Assembly (NCBI GenBank): GCA_963920665.1
Contig: OY987263.1
Location: forward strand, 25,346,547-25,410,546
Source: Straminergon stramineum
Lineage: Eukaryota; Streptophyta; Bryopsida; Hypnales; Calliergonaceae
DNA: 64,000 nucleotides
Direction: 5' to 3'
Below, piece by piece: positions 1 to 14,564 of this stretch. Numbering within the stretch: the stretch's first letter is position 1; each line of letters begins with the position of its first letter. Both the position numbers and the translations under genes were made by a program. The notes under the pieces are model-generated. The model ran no database searches. It saw nothing but the letters and a program-made list of their open reading frames with translations, and was not told where the DNA came from.

Positions 1-1895
1 GGAAACCTTCCCAACTCTATTTCTGCACACTGGAAAATCCCCCACCCCCACCCCTAAGAAACTCACCCTCTAGATAGGTGTAACCACTTAAGTGGTTGGA
101 AATGGGTAGCCTCCCTTAGTCTCTAAACCCATACATACACAATTAATAGAAAACAATTTAATGGATTTTTTTGTAAAATTATAAAATATACTTTAACTTG
201 CATTGCAAGGAGATTGTACAATGTAGGAGTGTTGGAAAAATGCAGCCCTATCGTGGATAGAATTGACCCTAAATTATGGATGAATAGGTGTGCTCTTTGT
301 TTTTGTAGTTTCCTTGAAAGTCATTCACGAAGACATTTTTAGATCTTGTGATCTCTTTGAGTAAAGGGAGCTAGTCAAGGGCTCATTGAAGAGAAAAGTT
401 TTATAAATTTCATTAGGACCTCCTACCATGTGAAATCGACAGGCAGAAATAGCACTAGAAGACAAGAAGATCCCATTGATTGTCTTGCCCAGCTCATTGA
501 GCAGAAAAAAATGATTTCAAGTTTCACCAAAATTGAAGGACAAACCCATTGGTTCAGATTGGCCAATCCTAAGATGTACTATTCTTACTCAATCCTTCTT
601 CCACAAACCAAGTTCACATGGCAATGTATATGTTAACTTGGACCATGTAGCTTTCCTTGTTAACTTTACCCACTGGTCTCACATGGCAAGAGGCCCTTAG
701 AAAGTTTTCACTCATACTTTCAACAAAAACACATGAATCTCCTAATTCTAATTACAACTTGTTCCTTGCATGGGACATTTTCAAGATAGAGCATAATAAT
801 TACATATTTGCATACTATTGTTATGATTTTCCACTTGAACCATCAATTGATGTCACAATGAATATTCAATCATCCAAGCACTTGAATAGGAAGATGGCTT
901 CTAGATGAGAGCAAGGGCATCATTATCATCCTCTTTGTGGTGCTCCTCTCCACCTTCAAAGGATTCAATGACTCCAATCATCTAGCCATCTTCTCATGTT
1001 GATGCTTACTATAGAATCCTTGAGAAACTCTTGTATGTTGTTGCTACTTAAGCTAGAAAGAGATTAGTATGTTTAAAAAACATTGCACTAGTATTTTATA
1101 GTCTTCTAGCATCAATATACTTTCATATCCAATGGGCACTAAAGGAAGTGACTTTAATGTAGTGACAACTTGTAATATGATTCCTTGCAATTGGAGGGTT
1201 GGAGAAGTATCAATTTTATTTTTCACACTTGAAAGACTTGTGTACAAAGTAAAGAAAAGAGATTTTTTTTCCTTTGACAAAGTATAAATTAACTACACAT
1301 TCGTGAAGTACACCCTAAAGCCCCTAAGTACCACTAGATCCCCTTAAGTTGACAGAAAGTATAAACTTGTAATGGTAATCCTACTTACAAAAATGGTCAC
1401 AATATCAAGGTCTTGAAATGGCTACTAAGACACTCTTGTCTGAGTACTTTTTCATCTCAAAAATATCTTTTTCTTCATTATTCAAGCAAGGTACATTCAA
1501 ACTTCTTATATGGCTATACTAGGTTAAAATGAAAACATTCAAAATTGTTCATATATTCACTCATAATAAGTAGACTTCCATTAAACCTTGCCCCCCTAAA
1601 TGTCATTAAATTGTTACCATGTTTAATTGCCATTGGATGATTGTTGATTTATCTAAATTTTAGTTTTAGGATCAAGCCATGTCATGATTTTAATGGCCTA
1701 GGGAGTTCTAATTTGAAAATTCATAGAAATTACATGTCTTATCCAATTTTATTTTTTGAAATTCATGATTTCCAATTGCTAATACTATAGAATAATTTTT
1801 TTTCTACAAAAGGTGTCTCCAACTATGTTGAATTGCTTATTTTAATGGTTTTAGGTGTTTTCACCTTAGAATCATTCTTAGGAAATATATGTAGA

Positions 1896-1940
1896 ACCTC
1901 TCTTAGTAGCATGATGCGAAGACTATATACTAAGAGAGGT
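1896..1940. repeat. 13-bp perfect inverted repeat (hairpin)
   Basis: ACCTCTCTTAGTA at 1896-1908 is matched by its exact reverse complement at 1928-1940, with a 19-nt spacer. I see no gene next to it. It may be a relic of a small foldback element or a chance palindrome. Confidence 0.6.
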
Positions 1941-2580
1941 GTAATAATGGCCACCTAACTAATGTGGGCTCTAACTACACTACTTTTCAAAAAAAGTGCT
2001 TCAAATTAGGCTCACCTACAAACTCCATAATTAACATTTATGCACTAAGAGAATGCATCGAGAGATGTCCACAATAAGGTGACCAACCTAAAAGGGTTAA
2101 CAAGGTTTACGTGTATTTGCAACAAACAGCCCAACGGAAAACTCTTGATGACAAAAGGTTGAGTATATCAACAAAATAACCTCACTCTCAACCACACATA
2201 AATTGGAATTGAAGAACTCAGAATTTTGTAATAGCAATTATCAATCAGTGTGTACATAGCTTGGTGGGAGGAAAGTCCCTCTCTTCATCCCTTGCAGAAA
2301 CTAGAATCCTTGCACTATCCTCCATAATACTTGCGATAAACTTGATGCAAATATCTCCTAACCAGTGAATGGCACTTACTCACACTGTTTTTCATTTTCG
2401 AGATTTGCTCGAACTAGTTATTTGAGTCCCCGCTCTCAACGCTTCACTTCCTATAAACCATCGACATATGCGCGAAGAACGACACAAAACTGACGGATTT
2501 CATACAAAATTAAGTCACTTGCGGTCATTCTAGGCGCTCTCGAGTCAGTGAGCCCGGCTCTAAACTTGTTGACCACAATA

Positions 2581-2724
2581 TTACATCACTGCCTGGAGCG
2601 ATTGATCATGTGCAAGTACCCATTCTACCACTCTACTCAGTTCGCTCAGCCTCGAATGCACTGGAGCTATGAGAATGCCTTCCAACTTCTTTTTGCGCAA
2701 CAGGCTCCCCTTGAGTCGTATCAT
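2581..2724 (-). CDS. weak 47-codon coding-like ORF
   Basis: An ATG at 2724 opens a 47-codon frame ending in TAA at 2581. Its composition is less AT-rich than the flanks, with a basic start (residues 2-13 contain six K/R) followed by an amphipathic stretch. A GTAATA sequence overlapping its last codon could be a splice donor, so it may be a first exon. Further left, another open frame on the same strand (about 2420-2560) also looks coding. I recognise no family. A decayed retroelement or gene fragment is equally likely. Confidence 0.2.
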   Translation of the reverse strand: MIRLKGSLLRKKKLEGILIAPVHSRLSELSRVVEWVLAHDQSLQAVM

Positions 2725-3186
2725 ACTCAGTATTAACAACTGTCAACACGGGCAAACAAGATTCGATCTTCAGAATGATACTTAAAACATTCAATCTGAA
2801 ACATCTTCATGTCAAGCTAATTTCATTAACTCTGTCATTTTTTCTGATCATTTCGCAAGCATTTGGGGGCTCCATGGCTTGGCCCTAGAGGATACTAAAA
2901 TCGTTGTGGAACTGATCCATTCCTAAACTGTTTGCAGCAGCAACTCATGTCTTCCAATACACTTGGCTGGCCTTCAATTAGGAAGTTGGGTTTTGGCATG
3001 ACTTGGCAAAATGTCTGGCCGCTGATATTTGACTGGAAATGGGGTTATTTAAAGTCACTTATAGTGACATAGAGTGGTCTACAACCCCCTAATTTAAAAT
3101 TGCATAGGAAATTCATACATAGTGATAAAAAATTTGATCTCAACAGATTCGGCTGTAGTACCGTGGAAAGTGAGCTCTCCACAACT

Positions 3187-4397
3187 CTACATTGATCTCC
3201 CAAAGAAGTCGAAAGCGGCTTCCTTCATATTGACTAAAATGCTTAGAGTGACGCGAATAGAATCCTCCAGCAGAAAGGCAAATGTGCACTACTAGAAGGA
3301 AAGGATTACGGAAGAGTTCACTTACAAGCATCGGCATTCTGATCCCGCTCCGCGGATGCACCCTGTTGCATCTCCATCTTGTCATGCTTCTTTTTCAAGA
3401 TGGCTTTCACCGTCTCTCCATACCTCTCTCCATAGCCCATATCCGACGCTCGAGTGGCGTATCCAATGCCATAAGACTCCTCCATGTCGTCCCTGCAGCA
3501 AAACAAAAGTATTGTTGAGTATGTAAGGTCTCCAGACACAGTTCAAAACTGCGTTTCATCCAAAGGTGCAGCAGTCAACTTGACTCAGAATCACCATCCA
3601 ATACTCTAATCAGCAGCAACCATATCGGGTCACCCCTTTGACAGCTCCGGGACATGTGTAGTTGTGTACCATTGCTTCTATATCATTCACGGCCCAGCTG
3701 GGTTGCAATGCTAACCACATTGTGAAAGGAACTTTGAATTGTAATTCTACATTGTGGAAGCTCAGTAGCTCATACACGACTTATACAACTCAGTAAGTAC
3801 CATCACATTCTGTAGCAAATTAAAATTGCTCAAACTCATGTGATGATCCACTCAAACAGAGCTCACACTGAACAGCTGGTTCTTACGATTCACACTAAAA
3901 GCAATCAATCGGTGTTCGCGGCTTCCGAAACATACGGTGCATTTTAATGAGATTTGAAATTTAGTAAACATAACCTACACGCAATGAGGTCCCCAGTCAT
4001 GAGCATCGCGTATGAACGAAAACCTAACCTTCGAACTAACATGAGTCAGCACTTAGGGTTTGCTGCACTGAGGCTTCTGCAATAAATTCAAGAAAATTCG
4101 TGGAGTTCCAGTATACACGAGTGAGGTGCAACTAGACCTGTAAGCCCTGCGCGTCTGGGGATAGCTGGCGGACGCGATCTCGTCTTCGTCTTCGGAATCC
4201 ATCTTCACTTTAGGGTCCTGACCGGCGACCTGCTCGATTTGCTGCCCTGCTCGGGTCACCATATGGCCTTTCCACGCCACTGTGAATCCTCGCGCATAGT
4301 TGTTACTCTGCAATTTCAGAAACGTATCGCCATACCGGCCACCAAAGTGGCTGAATAAACTGGTCCGCGACGCAGCAGCCATCAATGCTTTCTGCAT
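3187..4397 (-). CDS. small acidic/basic protein of unknown function, 3 exons
   Basis: I do not recognise this family. Exons on the minus strand are 4397-4138, 3492-3326 and 3233-3187, with donors GTCTAG and GTAAGT and acceptors CTGCAG and TTTTAG. The phases (2, then 1) fit and give 157 aa. The N-terminus (MQKALMAAASRTS, then hydroxylated and basic residues with almost no acids for about 60 residues) looks like a mitochondrial or plastid presequence. An acidic patch (DSEDEDE) follows, then a glycine/tyrosine-rich segment with repeated GYG/YGE units in exon 2, then a lysine-rich stretch, and a hydrophobic tail ending FFGRSM. An upstream GTG frame continues to 4463, but the first in-frame ATG with a presequence-like start is at 4397. 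The last exon is tiny, so the C-terminus is the least certain part. Confidence 0.6.
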
Positions 4398-5039
4398 GGC
4401 GACAATGAATTGGTAAGGCCAGCGTTCGAACGTACGACTCGATCTCGATTTCGATCGACCCACTAATAATTTTCTATTCCCCAGCTCGATCCAGAATCAC
4501 TGCAATCGCGACGAAGAGGAACTTTAACTTAGGAATGCCACAAAATTGACAGAAAGATGGGCTCCAAGGAAGATCGTCTGTGGAAGAAAAGAGGTGCAAT
4601 CGGAAAGTGAAGGTGGCCAGGGAATGCAGGGGGGTGGATGCCAAGTGGCCATGGAACCCAAGTGGAATGCTGCCCCTTGGTGCGGCCACGTCAACCCCAG
4701 GTGGCTGTCTTGGCGTCCCCAACCTTTGTGTTCCTGAAGAATGGTCCACACTACATTACAGTGCCGGTATGTCAACTAAGGTAGACAAGCCTATTAAGTT
4801 ACCACCCTGATTTGGAATCTGAGTATCTTGGGGCCAATTCCAAGAGGGGAAATATTTTTCAGAGGTATGCACTTGTTTCGCGGATCAAACCCTAGTGGAA
4901 TTATAATTTTACGATTAAAATTGTAATTTCTGTGAATTTTTGAAAAGGTCAGCCCTAAAATTACAAACCCACCCATAGAGTGGAGTCATAAATGTCCCAT
5001 AACCACCCTATAATCGCCTTTCCATGTATCTATTGGCAA

Positions 5040-5269
5040 TTAACCCATAATCGTTGACATGGATGTTTAGTATTCAATGGATGACAAAGTATCTTTCTGT
5101 GTCGAACAGAAGTGTAGCTATTCATCCTCAAAATTTTTTGTAGAAAGGGGAAATCTTTTACAATAGTTTGACTTCCAGTGAGTGCTTTTGGATATTTGTA
5201 AACAGATGATTCCTAAGGTATCAAAATGAATGATTTCTATAGTCACCAATCCATCCTTTAAGGGTTAAG
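5040..5269. mobile_element. 230-bp TTAACCC-family non-autonomous element, copy 1
   Basis: The ends are TTAACCCATAATCG and the reverse complement of CTTAACCCTTAAAGGATGG, an imperfect terminal inverted repeat. The interior (AGAAGTG, TATTCATCC, AAAGGGGAAATC, TAGTTTGAC, GTCACCAA in this order) matches the elements at 24894-25128 and 59210-59441 along the whole length. It has no coding capacity, so it is a MITE-like element. Confidence 0.65.
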
Positions 5270-7251
5270 TGTTCACCAATCAAAGATTGACACGTTGCCC
5301 ATTGGGACATTAATGCATTGATTGTGTCAAAAATCTTGAATGGATTTGTGTATTTTTTTGGACAAATTTGAATGTTTGAATGGATGGAATTGGGGCCAAA
5401 AGTAGGATGACGGAATTAGGTAGTAAATAGCAATGGACTTGTTTACCTTACACCTAATTGTGACACTTCTCTAAAATGGATCCCTACAAATTCTTGCTTA
5501 AAATGTATTCTCATTATTCATGTGAATCTTGGATTAGCTTTAGAAATAATTGTTTTCAGCACTTTTAAAAATTTCATAGTTTTTTCATCTGAGGTCAATA
5601 AAATCATAAAAAAGAAACTAGAGCCTCCAAAAAGATCCAATCAAACATTAGGTAGTTTAATAACATGTACAATGTTGAGTTGCTTCTTTAGACATATTTA
5701 AATGTAGTTACCTTAGGCTCAAAATGGACTAGTGAGTGAAATAATCTACTTATTTAAGTTATTATTTTCATCTTCTTTAAATATTCAATCAATGTCTTGA
5801 AGTGGTGGTCCTCCCATTCTCACAAATGTTAGTTAGACCTTGGTGTTTGAATTAGAAAATTAGCCTACATTTATATAAGGCCTAGGCTACAATGTTGCAA
5901 TTGTGCTTTATCTTCTAAGTTTACAAAATAGAATTTACTCACTCCTTAATTATTAGTCAAGCTAGAGAGCTAACATGACCTTGGCATATAAGTCTCCATA
6001 GTGGTTTGGTTTTCAAAGGTGACACCATGATGGGTCCTTTCCATGTTTCTAGATATAGGAGAATGTTCTCTAGAGAGGGAATCATATACTAAAAGTTTGA
6101 CAAGGAGTGTGGAGATTTATGAAGAGGCTTTATTCATTAGAAGAGATTCAACTATACTAGAAGACCATTTCAGGCTGGTTCCCCATGTTGGGAACCAATT
6201 ACTACATGCTAGAATTTTAAAAATTTTAAAAATAAATAAATTATTATTATTATTTAACATATCCATTGCCTACCTATGTCAACCTACTACTGACACTAAG
6301 TTCCTACAATCTAAGTACTTGTGGGAACTCACAAGCTTCCAAAGTAGCTAAATTTCTTCTAATGTTCTAAACAAGATTTTCAATGAGGAGGACTTTTTTC
6401 TATACTTGAAGCATCAATAAAAATGACCTCATTGATAATGAAGAAATCATCTTTCTATATTCCTCAATTACAAAGACTAGCACGGAACAAGATATTTTCT
6501 TTTCATTGTAAAATTTTATTGGAAATTTTTTTACAATGCTTTGTGTTTGAGTGAGTATCACCTTTGAAGGTGGAATTTTAAGAATAATAAAGTCCTTTAC
6601 ATTCTTATCAATATAGAGTATAGATGAAACATTAATTATAATTCATTTAACAAAATGTGATAATATCATGTTACTTTGAAATGCAATTCTTTGGGGGGAA
6701 TTTTGTCAATTTCACACATTCTAAAATAGAGAATATTTGCAAAACATTTCAATATATTTCTTTCTAAAATGCCAATTCTAGAAGAAAAAAAATGCCACAA
6801 ATAGAATCTCAATTAAGGAGGATGTTTTCTTTGATTAGAACTAGAAGGGCTTGTATATAGTAGGTATGAGGTGTAATTGAATCATTTGAAGTATATGAGC
6901 CCTTACAAGATATTATACATTAGAAGAAGAACAAGGCCTGATAAGGGTCAATGTTTCTTGAACAACAGGGAACATTGGTTGAAGCCAACCAAAAAAAATT
7001 TTGAAAAATAAAAAAATGAAAACCAAACAAATTGGAAGGCCTAAATCACCTGGAACAACTTAATCAAATAATCGAATTAATAATAAGAAGAAAAAAATGC
7101 TAAAATGAATATGAAATGACAAAAATTTGAAAAGTTCTGAAAATTGATGTTTCTAGAAACCTAATACAATGGATAATATTACTTAATTTAATTTTTGATT
7201 TTAAAAAAAATTTAGTAATTATATAATATTCTGGCATGTACTATCAACATT

Positions 7252-7586
7252 CATAATACTATAACAAAACATGGTAAAAAAACCACACTCAAAATCGAGT
7301 GCGGTTCTTTTGACCATGTTTTTGTGTAGGCCCATTCAACATGCAATCAACTTCTTTTGCAATTTTCGACTACGATTTTTCTAATTTTGGAGCGTGTAAT
7401 ATGTCATTGGAGAGGTATTTTTAAGACCTTTTCAACGTTGTATTACACCCCCTAGAATTTTAAAAATTGTAGTTGAAAATTGCAAAAGAAGCTAAAGGCT
7501 CACTACATGCGCATGTACAAAAACTTGGCCAAAATAATTGCACTCAATTTTGAGTGTGATTTTTTATACCATGTTTTATTATAATG
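7252..7586. mobile_element. 335-bp foldback/MITE with ~140-bp arms
   Basis: The left arm (7252 to about 7395) and right arm (about 7445-7586) are imperfect reverse complements almost to the centre. Shared blocks include AAAACATGGTA, CACACTCAAAAT, GAGTGC, CTTCTTTTGCAATTTTC and AACTACAATTTT-like runs. The outer ends are CATAATACTATAACAAAACA and CATTATAATAAAACA. There is no open frame of interest. The structure fits a foldback MITE whose transcript would form a long hairpin. Confidence 0.75.
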
Positions 7587-8922
7587 TAGCTGGGAGAAAA
7601 ATCTTGAAACAACCCTCTTGTAGCCTCTTTTTCCTTTGAATGCCTATTCCAAACAACTTCAAATGGATCCATCATGCTTGTGTACTTATGCATTTAACCA
7701 TAAACCTCTTCCTTGGATACATGTGGTATAGTAGGAGGCACTTCACAAAATTTCATCTACATTCATTTGTTGGTCATAATGCCTACCCTTGTGGCATGGG
7801 CATATTGTAGTTACATGACACCATTTTCAAATGGGCTAGTTTAATTGTATATTACTTAATGTTTGGTTTACTACTAGTAATCCAATATGGTATGACTTCA
7901 TGCAATTATCTTCAAAATCAATGGAGTATCTAAATTTTTAAAAAAAAATTGCAATTCAAGAGTCAAACATGTGGAAAATTATTGTCCTCCAAGCAATATT
8001 TCTTTTAGGCAATTTATTACTCAAAAACTATTACAATTCTTTGGGAATAAAATGCTTAGTGATAGATTCTCTTATTTTCAATGGATGAAATAGCTCCATT
8101 GCTACAAAATCTAAGGACAATATTGGTCTACTATGAATGAATTATACATCATCAAAGGAATAAGTGTTTTCATCCATGTTTAGTATATTTCATCCTTGTT
8201 GATGGATGTTTATAGATTTACTACTCCATTGCAAGTCACTTTCTATGTTGTCCAAAAAAAATGAAAAAAAACACCTTGCTTCCTACTAAGGTGGTTATAC
8301 CCTTCACCACTTGCCCCTTACTTCTATTCATTTCTATCAAATAGGTGTACATTGTAGTGAATGGCTCCTACTTTACAAATGATACTTTACTATTGTAAAG
8401 TAACAAGCTTTTAGTAAATGGTTTGGGGTCTTGCTCAAGGCACTTCAAACAACACCTATAGAATATTTTGAAGTTTCTACCAATCTTTACATTGAAAATT
8501 CACAAATTATAGCATTGGTGAAATGATTAATTGGCATAGATAGGAGCCTTTCCTTGTCTATTTTTCTTAGATTCCATTTTATTGCTTCTTTTGCTCTCTC
8601 TTTCGACTATGTCTACCTGTTGGCTTGGTTGTTTTATAATTCTGTTGTCTTGCAATGGACTTCCATTTGTTTCCAGAAAAAAGAAAATTCACCAATAAGG
8701 TATACAAAAGACTCTCCAAATTCTAATTTTTTTTTTAATATAATTGATTTCCATTTGATTGGAAGACAATGATAACAACTAATTATGATTTTGATTCCAT
8801 TTATACACCAGTTTAAATGAACGATAATAGCTATTTCTACCTTAAATCCTCGAAAGGAAATTAATTTGAGGCAACCTATATCTTGGCTTCCATCAAAACT
8901 CAGCAGAATGCAACCTCAAATT

Positions 8923-8931
8923 AAACCCTAA
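8923..8931 (+). promoter_or_regulatory. telo-box AAACCCTAA
   Basis: A perfect AAACCCTAA lies about 250 bp upstream of the STEEP1-like start codon, with a second AAACCCT near 8968. Telo-boxes are known in plant promoters of translation and housekeeping genes. The functional role here is inferred. Confidence 0.35.
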
Positions 8932-9183
8932 TTCAAGCACTAAGACCGTCGTTCCCAAAATGATCCTTAAACCCTCACCGACGTCACCTATAGGCCGTCG
9001 TCGGCACACACGCCTTGCTGATCCTTTTGAGACTACAGTACGCTTCTGAGCTCTCCCTTGCATGATTCTTTCAGCGTGAAGTGAAACCCGAATGGGTTAG
9101 CAGGTGGCGCCGTGAGTCCGTGTATTATTGTGTCGGCGTGTTTCGCGAGATTTATAGTATCAGGCTTTGATCAATTGGGGAGG

Positions 9184-11558
<2,375 letters not shown>

Positions 11559-11886
11559 GGGGTATGCATGTTGTTGTGTCCAGAAAGGAAAGGCGAGGAA
11601 AGGAATGGAAGGACAAGGAAAGGCATGAATTTGCACTGCTGTTGCAAGTGTTCGGATCTGTAACTTGTGAATTGACTTTAAAAAAAGTAATGAATGTATA
11701 GATGTAAGGAGGAAATGTAATTGAGTCAAATTATTCCATATTTTCGGATGTTGATTGCTTTTAAAACTTCACGACTCGGTGATTGTACAAAGTTCATTGA
11801 TTCTATGCAGTTGACTCTGAAAGTGCTGTTGCCTTTAGAAGTACGGTAATAAGTGCATTTATCTACTCTTACTGTATGCAGTAAAC

Positions 11887-12003
11887 GACACTGATTTGTC
11901 CTATTGGTGCTTGTGACACTAATTTGCGGAAGTCACACTATCGTATTTGAAAGGATGACACTAATTTTGCATGCTCACTAAAATAGGACAGATCAGTGTA
12001 CTG
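11887..12003. repeat. hairpin element with ACACTGATYTGTCCTATT ends
   Basis: ACACTGATTTGTCCTATT at the left end is matched in reverse complement by ACACTGATCTGTCCTATT at the right end. GACACTAATTT occurs twice inside. The same end motif (ACACTGATTTGTCCTATT) recurs at about 37945-37965 in sucrose-phosphatase intron 2, so this is probably a mobile-element end. Confidence 0.55.
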
Positions 12004-12775
12004 AAAATTTTACCGTTTTGAATCATCCTCTAATTCAAGACTTTACTTGGGACTACTGGACTGGTAAGGCACTTTCTCGAAAATATGCTTCTTTCAAGTA
12101 TTTGTACTAGATTCCATGGATACACAATGTGCATTTTTTTACGTTCACAAATTTCTTCACCAACGCCAGCCGTTCAAGAGGGAACCTAAACCTTGGTCCG
12201 TAAGACCAGAATTGGTCTTCCCAAATTGTCATCCCATTTGGGCAAATTGGAAATAAGATAGTAATTGCAACCTAGCACCATGAGGAGGAACTTGCCTGAG
12301 TTGTCTCCATCACCAAACGCAGAAGCTAGCAAGGTACTCATTGTGTGTACTTTTATACCACGTTAAGGTGCTGTAAATGCTTGAGCACCTATTTTTGACT
12401 CCTACTGTACTTTTATTATACTAACAAAAACCTATTGCAGTGTAACATTCATTGAACTTAGGAGAAGATGGATGGATGAAAAACATTTGGGACGACAGGA
12501 TGAAATAGTTGGGATGAAAATGTGACCATATTTGTGCCAATGGGTTGTGACAGATCACATGACAATGTGTATTTAATATAGTAGATTGTTCTTGCATACG
12601 TTTGGGCCTTTGGGGGTTCATGGAATTGATAAATTTTCAAAATATGAAGATTCTAACTAATGTAAACCATTGATGTGATATATTAGGGGTAGTCATAGTT
12701 CCTCCACTATCTCGGATTTCTGTAGAGAATGGGGATGTGCCAATTTGGGGTTGGCTTCCCCATGCATGTCAAAAG

Positions 12776-12866
12776 GAAATATTCTTCTTTGGAGAAGTTT
12801 TCTCTACATTCTTTCTTCTCTTCCAGAGGTGAAGAATGGACTTCCCCGAAGAAGAATATTCTATTT
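12776..12866. repeat. foldback repeat, copy 1
   Basis: AAATATTCTTCTTTGG near the left end pairs with CCCGAAGAAGAATATT at the right end. The whole unit with its flanks resembles 13268-13362 as a direct, diverged duplication about 490 bp further on (shared CCAGAGGTGAAGAATGGA / CTAGAGGTGAATAATGGA). Confidence 0.5.
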
Positions 12867-13267
12867 TGGACTTCACTATAATTGCTCCCCATTGGCTCCA
12901 CATCAATTTTCGACATCTCATCCTCTAAATGAATAAGGAATGTCATACTTCCTTCACCCGCTAATGCTTCCTAGATGTTCCTATTACTTTGTATTCTCCA
13001 TGGAATTTTTAAACTATGAATGGTAAATAAACTATGACTACCCTTACTGAATTTGAAGGAAAATAATTGAGTGATTCCAAGATGCAAAGGATGAATTGAG
13101 TGTGGGAAAGGTTTGAAGTGTAGGTTTAGTGGTTCACATTATAAAATTGGTTACCTTCTCTTGTAGAATAGGGGTTGTCACACCTTCTTTATTGCTCACA
13201 AGTTCTCTTGTGAATGGGGACGTCATGGCTTTGAATTGGCTTTCACTGGCCTCTTAGGAGCCAAATA

Positions 13268-13362
13268 TTCTTCTTCTGCCTAAGAATTCTCCGCATCTAT
13301 TATTCTCCTCTAGAGGTGAATAATGGATGTGAAGAATTCTTCGTAGAAGAAGAATATTCGGC
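13268..13362. repeat. foldback repeat, copy 2
   Basis: AATATTCTTCTTCTGCC..AGAATTCT pairs with AGAATTCTTCGTAGAAGAAGAATATT further right. It is a diverged direct copy of the hairpin at 12776-12866. Confidence 0.5.
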
Positions 13363-14486
13363 CCCTATTGATTTTCACCTCCTCGTTGTTCCTCTGTTGG
13401 TTCCTTGTGTTATGTTGTTGTTGCTTTTGCACAACTTTTGGTTGCGAGTCCATTCTCCATTTCCATCCTTTGCTCTCAAGAAAGGAGTGTCACACCTTCT
13501 TCAAGAATTTAGGTGGCCCACTAGCTCCTCGTTTTTCTCATTCTTCATAGAATTTTTATGTAGTAAAGGAGTGACAATTCCTAATGAGAAATTGAGGTAT
13601 TTTTCCAAAGACTTCAAAAGGAGAAGATAGACCAAAGCCTAGAACCAAAAGGACCCACTTGCATCCACATCTATAGTAGTGTAGAATGGGCTACAATTCA
13701 TTTACGAATTTTGTAGTCTATTCACTAGAAAGTTCAACAACTTTAGGAAGCTCTAGTGTGTTAAAAAATGAATTGATTTTGAAACCGCAAATTGCATTGG
13801 AATTGCAATGAATAATATAAAATTATTCAAAAAATTGAATTCCTTTTATTCACTATCTATGAGAACCACATGATAGTCAAAGATTTTTTGCATTTGGGTG
13901 AAGAACATGCAAGAAATCATACAAACAATTCAAGTGTTATGAGAATAAGTATCTCTAAAGCAATTGTGAGGGTTCATTTCTTGTATGTACCATTGAATAC
14001 AAGTTGTAATTTTCACAAATATTGGCAACACTAGATAGTACATAGTGTATAGAAAACATCAAACTCTTTGTATGATTTTCAATTAGATATGTGTGTTTGT
14101 AATGATGATAAAGTAGACTTCAGTGTGATTCCAACGCAGTTCGAAGTTCGAAATTCCATTCATTATTGAGCGCACACTGGTCTCCCAAAGTTCTCCTAAT
14201 CTCAGGAGGATCCACAAATTCGTAAATGAACTGTAGCCCACTGTACAGTATTCTACACTTTACTGTAGACCGTAAGCCACGACTCTGAAGCTGCCGCCGC
14301 AATAGAAGTCAGGAATTCAGGATGATGACCCAGCAGCAGTAGCAGCAGCAGCAGCAACGACCCAGCAGCGGAGCACAAGATTTTATGTTAATAATCGATT
14401 TATGGTACAAGAATTTCAAAGCTAAGTCGGCATACTAAATTGTCTGCGCGCGTCCCAATCGAGAGGAAAATCTTCCACTTCACAAT

Positions 14487-14522
14487 ATGGGCACGCCTCG
14501 CGCTTCTCGATTCCATCCATAG
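14487..14522 (+). promoter_or_regulatory. upstream ORF, 11 codons, before CCaMK
   Basis: ATG at 14487 opens MGTPRASRFHP and stops with TAG at 14520-14522, 42 bp before the CCaMK ATG. If it lies within the 5' leader, which the sequence alone does not prove, it could reduce initiation at the main start. Confidence 0.4.
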
Positions 14523-14564
14523 CCACCATTTTGCGCTCGCAATTTGCACTCCAGATCCCTCACG

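Larger units (their letters stand above)
1..3186. other. AT-rich intergenic stretch
   Basis: No gene is recognised here. Open frames at 430-908 are short, AT-rich and without family motifs. A 13-bp perfect stem lies at 1896-1940. A somewhat GC-richer patch at about 2400-2760 carries a short coding-like frame on the minus strand, listed separately. The rest looks like degraded noncoding DNA. Confidence 0.6.
4398..8922. other. intergenic, AT-rich, with dispersed elements
   Basis: No gene recognised. A GC-rich patch at 4530-4760, just upstream of the 157-aa gene, has open frames on both strands but no protein motif, and may be promoter sequence. The rest is AT-rich and includes a 230-bp repeat (5040-5269) and a large foldback (7252-7586). 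Confidence 0.6.
11559..14486. other. intergenic region between STEEP1-like and CCaMK genes
   Basis: No gene recognised. The stretch includes a hairpin at 11887-12003 and two related foldbacks (12776-12866 and 13268-13362). A CAG-rich microsatellite at about 14330-14370 lies in the CCaMK upstream region. The open frame at 13316-13630 falls largely within the second foldback and shows no domain. Confidence 0.6.

Noticed and set aside
13316..13630. 104-codon frame before CCaMK
   Set aside because: It overlaps a foldback repeat and has a hydrophobic low-complexity translation with no family resemblance.
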